Assembly: GCA_025462755.1 (NCBI GenBank)
Contig: JAOAPF010000290.1
Coordinates: 1-57,536, forward strand
From: Edaphobacter sp.
GTDB lineage: Bacteria; Acidobacteriota; Terriglobia; Terriglobales; Acidobacteriaceae
DNA length: 57,536 nucleotides
Reading direction: 5' to 3'
Below the pieces are notes generated by a model. That model was not told the DNA's origin. It saw only the letters and a list, made by a program, of their open reading frames with translations, and did not search any database. Shown piece after piece: positions 53,523 through 57,536 of the stretch (its first letter is position 1; each line of letters starts with the position of its first letter). The translations under genes were made by a program, and so were the position numbers.

Positions 53523-53538
53523 GCGCTTCATCGTTCGC

Positions 53539-53802
53539 CTAGTAGTGTTCCCGATCAATCTTCAGTGGCCCTCGCCATTCGGTGTTTGGTTCGTCGCTCA
53601 AGTACATCGACCCATAGGTCTCGAATGCGTTGACATGAAGTGAGAGATAGTGCCCGAATGTTGTGCAAGCGATCCCGCTTGCCAGCTTGAATCTCTGCTT
53701 TACAAACTCACCCCGGGCTTGTAGGCTGCGTGTCCCGGAAGAAGTATACAGAATAAATTTGAGGGCTGGTCGGGTTTCGGTGGCCAACAGCTTCTTAAGC
53801 AA
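53539..53802 (-). CDS. Small hypothetical protein (uncertain)
   Basis: An 87-residue leftward frame (MLKKLLATETRPALKFILY ... WRGPLKIDREHY) with reasonable amino-acid composition in an otherwise empty stretch. It has no ribosome site that I would trust and looks like the end of a longer protein. No family is recognised. It may be a remnant. Apart from it, 53523-53925 holds nothing that I can support. Confidence 0.3.
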   Translation of the reverse strand: MLKKLLATETRPALKFILYTSSGTRSLQARGEFVKQRFKLASGIACTTFGHYLSLHVNAFETYGSMYLSDEPNTEWRGPLKIDREHY

Positions 53803-53925
53803 CGCCGACAGTGTTCGGGTTGCCTATTGGCTCCGGTTTGCAAATCACCTACATGTCCCCGATTCCCGTTCTCCGGACTGGAGGGCATAGTCAACCTGTA
53901 GAGGGAATTTTTCGAGGTTTCAATC

Positions 53926-54459
53926 ATGCGTCGCGGAAACCAGGTTCTGTCGGTTCTATTCTTCTTATGCCTAGGGAACATAATCTACGGCCAAAAACTC
54001 CAGAGTTGCACGGATGGCGCGAAGATGGACAACGGCAAATGGAGGGAGGTGCCCTGCAACGGAATCAGCGTAGGGCTTCCAAAAGTCTTTGACACCCGCA
54101 CTCTCACGCTTCAACTCGAGAAGCTGAAAAAGCAATTGGATCAGCAACAGAAGCAAAGCGGTACTGTGGACCTCAAGTCGGTGGTAGCCGCACTGAACAA
54201 CCTACAGGGTTTGAGTCAGCAAGAAACCTCTACCGCACTGTCGGTGACCGGAAGTCCTACTCCCGCGACATCTCTGACTAACACCTTGAATACGGGAAAC
54301 GTCGATACCAAGGGCAATCCGCTTCCCAACACAACGACTACCCAGAATCAGACGAGCAACGCCAGCGTCACCCCGACGTCACCCGCATTCGATAGCTTCG
54401 CCACCCTTCCCACAGGCTTCAATCCGACCTTCGGGCCGAGAGTGCATCCGATCTTCTGA
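53926..54459 (+). CDS. Small secreted protein with coiled-coil and Ser/Thr-rich tail
   Basis: A 177-residue protein that starts with a signal peptide (MRRGNQVLSVLFFLCLGN, cleavage near IYGQ). The mature part has a Cys-flanked N-terminal segment (SCTDGAKMDNGKWREVPC), a short predicted coiled coil (LEKLKKQLDQQQKQ) and a long Asn/Thr/Pro-rich tail ending PTFGPRVHPIF. The tail looks disordered and surface-exposed. No family is recognised. It is followed 8 nt later by the 722-residue gene, and the three genes of this cassette (to 56953) are probably one operon. Confidence 0.7.
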   Translation: MRRGNQVLSVLFFLCLGNIIYGQKLQSCTDGAKMDNGKWREVPCNGISVGLPKVFDTRTLTLQLEKLKKQLDQQQKQSGTVDLKSVVAALNNLQGLSQQETSTALSVTGSPTPATSLTNTLNTGNVDTKGNPLPNTTTTQNQTSNASVTPTSPAFDSFATLPTGFNPTFGPRVHPIF

Positions 54460-54467
54460 GCGATCAA

Positions 54468-56636
54468 ATGAATCTCTCCTACCAGATCGTCAATCTGCAG
54501 ATGCTGCTTGATCGCGCGCTTTCGGACCGTATTTTTCCACAGGGTTCCTCTGGCAAGACGCGCCTCCAAACCGTGCTCGGTTTCAATGTGACGCTCGATC
54601 CGCCCCGGACCGCGAACGATGCCGTCGCCGTCGTCGAAGTGACGCTCACGTCAAATCCGACCGGCGACCTATCCATGATTGCCCTCATGCCGCAGGAAAA
54701 GACCTACAACGAGGCGGCGCTGAGCAGCAAATCCAATGCCTACAGCGGCGCCGCGATGGCCGGCGCGTTCCAGATCAGCGGGGGCGTGCGCAAGCGCTCC
54801 CAGGTGTTCTATCTCTACAAAGATGTAGACACGTTGTCCTACGAGCGAATGACTCCCGACGGATCGATCGTCTTCGGCTGGATGTTCCGGCCTGTGCTCG
54901 GCAGAAGATCGGTGTCTCCTGGGTTCAAGCAGCTCTTCGCTGTGCTGGGGTTGCCCCGCACGGATTGTATCGACCCGGGCAAGGACGACCTGTGCTCGGT
55001 AAAGATAACGCCCAAGGTACGAACCTACTGGAAGAAGTACGACCGGAATACGCAGACGGGCTTCCGCGAGGGGGAGGCGAATCGCGCCCGGGATGCCTGG
55101 TATGGATTGAGTCTGGGGCTGGGCAGGCCGCAGCTGTTTTCCCACGCGGGCTATCAGAACTATCGAGAGTACGGCACGGTACGGGTCGGAGCGACAGGCG
55201 AGTATCAGCGGCAGCTGACTCCTACCGTCACTGGCATCGAATGGCGGCCCACGGGAGCCAAGACGGTGACGATCTCCGTCAAAGGAAACAACTTTTTTAC
55301 AGACTCGCAAGTCCTTCTCGGTGAGACCAAGTATTCCGAAGCCGCCGGCAATATGGCGATCAAATCGGATCAGAGCATCGAACTTGCATCGACTCTCGAT
55401 CAGGTTGCCAGCGGAACCGGTGTGATTGAAGGCCGTTACGGCCTTTCCACTCCGCTCATCAACGCTGGTCCGGCAAATTGTGTGGCTTCTCCCTGTGCCT
55501 TCGGCGTGGAGATCGATCCGGAACATGCGCCCACGGTCACACAAGCCATGGGCGGTTCACGTCGTTTGACCGTGACATTGCGGGCGACCCCGGATCCCAA
55601 GAGGCTGGCCCTCGTGACTACAGACGCCGAGAAGGCAGCTCTCTTGAACCTTAGCGTGTCACAACTTGCCGGGCTTTCGAGCGTAAGCCTGACAGGTGAA
55701 AGTACCCCCACCACGTTCAAGACCACCCAAACGCCCGTCCTGTCGGTTAACGGCACCGCCATTCCTTTTCCCTACGAGATCGTGGACCTTCTCGGTGGAA
55801 CGCGGATCCAAATTAGCGCGAATGTCTCCGACACGCTGCTTTCGGACACATCCGCTGCTGTCATCAAGATCGCATGGCCGTTTTATGATCCATCCAAATG
55901 GTCCACTGCGGTTCCATTTACTCCACCAGACGCTCAATTCAGCGTAGCGCGGGTCAGCGATACAAGCTTTGTGCTCTCCCGCATCAACAGCCTGGCTTTT
56001 GTTCCCAGGGGGAGCAAGCCGAAGCACTGCTGGACTTTGATCGCGGGAGATAAACCATTGCCATTCGGTACCGTGGACTGCGCGCCGAAGCCTCCGGTTG
56101 CTACGCCAGCCACAAAGAAGGCAGGAAAGAAACCGGGAAAGAAACCGGACGAGCCAGCGCAAGCGACAGCCACAGCCGTCCCGTCCACAACCGGGCCGAT
56201 CTATTCCTTCTTGTTCACGCTTCCCTCCAAGCTGCCGAGCAAAGCCATCCTTGTCTCGACCGAGGGAGGTATCTATCACCTCGACATACCGGATGCCGCA
56301 GATAAGAAAGACGCTGCCCCCAAAGTCACGACATTGCAGCAGTACGACTCTGCCTGGATCGACGTTGCCTATCCTGCGGCCAAAGTACCCGTCCGGGTCG
56401 AGACCAACGGGACTGAACTGAAATGGCGAATCGATCCACCCGATCCCAAGGCAAAGCCCGCTGTTCCAGCTGCTGGAAAGTCCAGCGACAAGACCATGCA
56501 TGTGGAGATCACCCGATCTCAGACCGCGAAGCCGGGACTGCTCGATGTCCTGGTCTTCGATAGGACAAAGGCTCAGATCGCGAAGGTGCAGGTTCGGATC
56601 ACTTGCACGTTATGCGGCGATGGAGGAGACAAGTGA
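54468..56636 (+). CDS. 722-residue protein with an IPT/TIG-like segment, function unknown
   Basis: No signal peptide is seen (MNLSYQIVNLQMLLDRAL). The N-terminal ~240 residues contain GFNVTLDPP and VFYLYKDVDTLSYERMTPDGS. A middle part (about 245-330) with TPTVTGIEWRPTGAK, VTISVKGNNF and QVLLGETKYSEAAG follows the strand pattern of IPT/TIG immunoglobulin-like domains. Near residue 550 a Lys/Pro/Ala-rich linker (KKAGKKPGKKPDEP) precedes a last domain ending CTLCGDGGDK. I recognise no family over the full length. The stop overlaps the start of the next gene (TGATG). Confidence 0.7.
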   Translation: MNLSYQIVNLQMLLDRALSDRIFPQGSSGKTRLQTVLGFNVTLDPPRTANDAVAVVEVTLTSNPTGDLSMIALMPQEKTYNEAALSSKSNAYSGAAMAGAFQISGGVRKRSQVFYLYKDVDTLSYERMTPDGSIVFGWMFRPVLGRRSVSPGFKQLFAVLGLPRTDCIDPGKDDLCSVKITPKVRTYWKKYDRNTQTGFREGEANRARDAWYGLSLGLGRPQLFSHAGYQNYREYGTVRVGATGEYQRQLTPTVTGIEWRPTGAKTVTISVKGNNFFTDSQVLLGETKYSEAAGNMAIKSDQSIELASTLDQVASGTGVIEGRYGLSTPLINAGPANCVASPCAFGVEIDPEHAPTVTQAMGGSRRLTVTLRATPDPKRLALVTTDAEKAALLNLSVSQLAGLSSVSLTGESTPTTFKTTQTPVLSVNGTAIPFPYEIVDLLGGTRIQISANVSDTLLSDTSAAVIKIAWPFYDPSKWSTAVPFTPPDAQFSVARVSDTSFVLSRINSLAFVPRGSKPKHCWTLIAGDKPLPFGTVDCAPKPPVATPATKKAGKKPGKKPDEPAQATATAVPSTTGPIYSFLFTLPSKLPSKAILVSTEGGIYHLDIPDAADKKDAAPKVTTLQQYDSAWIDVAYPAAKVPVRVETNGTELKWRIDPPDPKAKPAVPAAGKSSDKTMHVEITRSQTAKPGLLDVLVFDRTKAQIAKVQVRITCTLCGDGGDK

Positions 56637-56953
56637 TGGCGACCAAGAAAGCGAGCAAGAAAGCGAAGAAAACCGCTGCCAAAAAAGCTACGGCCAAAAA
56701 GACCGTAGTAGCCGCGCCGAAAGACGTGGTGATGCCACCGCATACGGCGGAGTTCACCGCAGAACTCACCGAAGTGTTCAAACGACACGGTTGGTCAGGC
56801 CTACCCCAGCAGCTTAGCTTTTCAGCCACCAGCGGCTGCAATCGAGTGTGTGACAACGGTTCGATCGCCCAGCCGGTCTGGCTCGACTGTCCCGGAGGCA
56901 TTCGCAAAATGGTCTGCGCCTGCCCAGGAGAAGACCCCTCCTGCGACGACTAG
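56636..56953 (+). CDS. Lys/Ala-rich protein with six-cysteine C-terminal tail
   Basis: A 105-residue protein. The first ~30 residues are almost only Lys, Ala, Thr and Ser (MATKKASKKAKKTAAKKA), like histone-H1-type or HU-tail sequences. A short acidic helix follows (AEFTAELTEVFKRHGW), then GCNRVCDNG, LDCPGG and VCACPGEDPSCDD, six Cys in all. Cys spacing resembles no zinc finger that I know. The start is coupled to the 722-residue gene (TGATG, with GGAGGAGACAAG upstream). It could bind nucleic acid through the basic tail, or be a modified peptide precursor; neither is shown. Confidence 0.7.
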   Translation: MATKKASKKAKKTAAKKATAKKTVVAAPKDVVMPPHTAEFTAELTEVFKRHGWSGLPQQLSFSATSGCNRVCDNGSIAQPVWLDCPGGIRKMVCACPGEDPSCDD

Positions 56954-57220
56954 GGATGCGGTCTGTCACCGGAATGAGTGTGATGACCTCGACAAGATCG
57001 CCCTCCCCGAGTGGACAAACACGGGGTGCTGCTTTGGCCTGATCAGCGAAAGTGGAATCCCTGTTCCATAGGAATCATTCCCTGTCCACGGAAAGGAATT
57101 CCCTGTTAAAAAGCAGCCTAGTAGTCTGTCAAAGCATAGCCAACCTGCTGAATTGATTCGAGTTGGCGCAGTCCGGCCGCTCTTCGGCAGCATCGGATTC
57201 GGCTGAATTCCCTGTTAAAT

Positions 57221-57236
57221 TCCCTGTTAGCAGGGA
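57221..57236 (+). other. Short hairpin in ATTCCCTGT repeats
   Basis: TCCCTG (57221-57226) and CAGGGA (57231-57236) pair perfectly around the tetraloop TTAG. It follows two tandem copies of AATTCCCTGTTA. No T run follows. Confidence 0.45.
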
Positions 57237-57258
57237 TAACAGTTCGCAACGGACTGGG

Positions 57259-57359
57259 TCCACCGCCACAGAGTCCTGGCCCTAGGCCTCTCTCGACGCA
57301 ACCCCTGAAATTCCCGAATATTGGCGCGAACTGCCAGTCAAAGTTCCGTGGAGAAGCAC
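57259..57359 (-). repeat. Intergenic repeat, copy B (inverted relative to copy A)
   Basis: The reverse complement of this ~100-bp segment matches 48711-48810: CTTCTCCACGGAACTTTGAC, AGTTCGCGCCAATATTCGGG and GAGAGAGGCCTAGGGCCA are shared, with few substitutions. The two copies flank the 48.8-57.2 kb block in opposite orientation. Confidence 0.8.
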
Positions 57360-57500
57360 ACGCCTGACGACAGGAGGCGACTTTCTGGACGCCTCCTCTC
57401 CCGAGGCGCAGGAGAAGGTCCGGTTTCCGCTTCACCATCGGCTCCTTGGGATCACTCAAATCTGACCGGGAATTCGAGCGAGCATGATCCCTGCCCGGCA

Positions 57501-57536
57501 AACCCCTGAAATTCCCGAATATTGGCGCGAACTGCC
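57501..57536 (-). repeat. Intergenic repeat, copy C (partial, at window edge)
   Basis: The last 36 bases are identical to 57300-57335 within copy B (starting AACCCCTGAAATTCCCGAAT), same orientation, 201 bp further on. The rest lies outside the window. Confidence 0.75.

Larger units (their letters stand above)
56954..57536. other. Non-coding stretch with short repeats at the window end
   Basis: No gene is supported here. Five occurrences of (A)ATTCCCTGT or a one-base variant lie at about 57053, 57076, 57098, 57207 and 57219. The last forms a hairpin TCCCTG-TTAG-CAGGGA (57221-57236). The right part carries two copies of the intergenic repeat seen at 48711. The longer open frames at 57118-57509 fall in repeat DNA. 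Confidence 0.5.

Noticed and set aside
55659..56501. A 280-residue leftward frame opposite the 722-residue gene
   Set aside because: The sense strand has coupled starts and ribosome sites; the antisense frame is Trp/Cys/Arg-rich noise.
57053..57236. A CRISPR array from the ATTCCCTGT repeats
   Set aside because: Units are too short, spacing is irregular and there are no cas genes.

Overview
The window looks like chromosomal DNA of an acidobacterium (Acidobacteriota, probably Terriglobia). The main reason is the 1101-residue Oar-like TonB-dependent receptor with an N-terminal carboxypeptidase-regulatory domain, a type strongly expanded in that phylum, next to a sugar locus and several orphan secreted proteins. 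Base composition is moderately GC-rich. The assignment is an inference from protein families; no rRNA gene is present.

1-36.4 kb is an accessory region of redox, hydrolase and detoxification genes mixed with regulators. It holds short-chain dehydrogenases, zinc and quinone-type alcohol dehydrogenases, an aldo/keto reductase, an Old Yellow Enzyme, dienelactone hydrolases, alpha/beta hydrolases, NTF2-like small proteins, a tautomerase, an enoyl-CoA hydratase, a LinB-like haloalkane dehalogenase and a MerB-like protein. The regulators are two AraC, three TetR, two LysR (one broken) and a broken HxlR. Many of the genes are visibly decayed: single-base indels in G/C runs, in-frame stops and truncated fragments. 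A complete IS1111-type (IS110 family) element lies at 7.67-9.07 kb, and a 3' tRNA-Leu fragment at 28.1 kb marks a likely old integration site. The dehalogenase sits between two diverged copies of a ~92-bp segment.

36.4-48.3 kb is a compact sugar locus without visible lesions. An inositol-monophosphatase-like enzyme diverges from a DeoR regulator, which is followed by the TonB receptor and a tightly overlapping run: RmlD-like reductase, DegT/StrS aminotransferase, a GHMP kinase resembling plant L-arabinokinase, a DMT exporter and a secreted 684-residue protein. Together they suggest uptake of an oligosaccharide, periplasmic hydrolysis, and cytoplasmic modification of a sugar or cyclitol.

48.3-57.5 kb is mixed. 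It has an intergenic repeat family (an inverted pair at 48.7 and 57.3 kb, and a third copy at the window end), a TehB-like methyltransferase divergent from an RcnR-type metal sensor and a truncated P1B ATPase, the C-terminal remnant of a very large protein, and an unrecognised three-gene cassette (53.9-56.95 kb). That cassette encodes a small secreted coiled-coil protein, a 722-residue protein with an IPT/TIG-like segment, and a Lys/Ala-rich protein with a six-cysteine tail.
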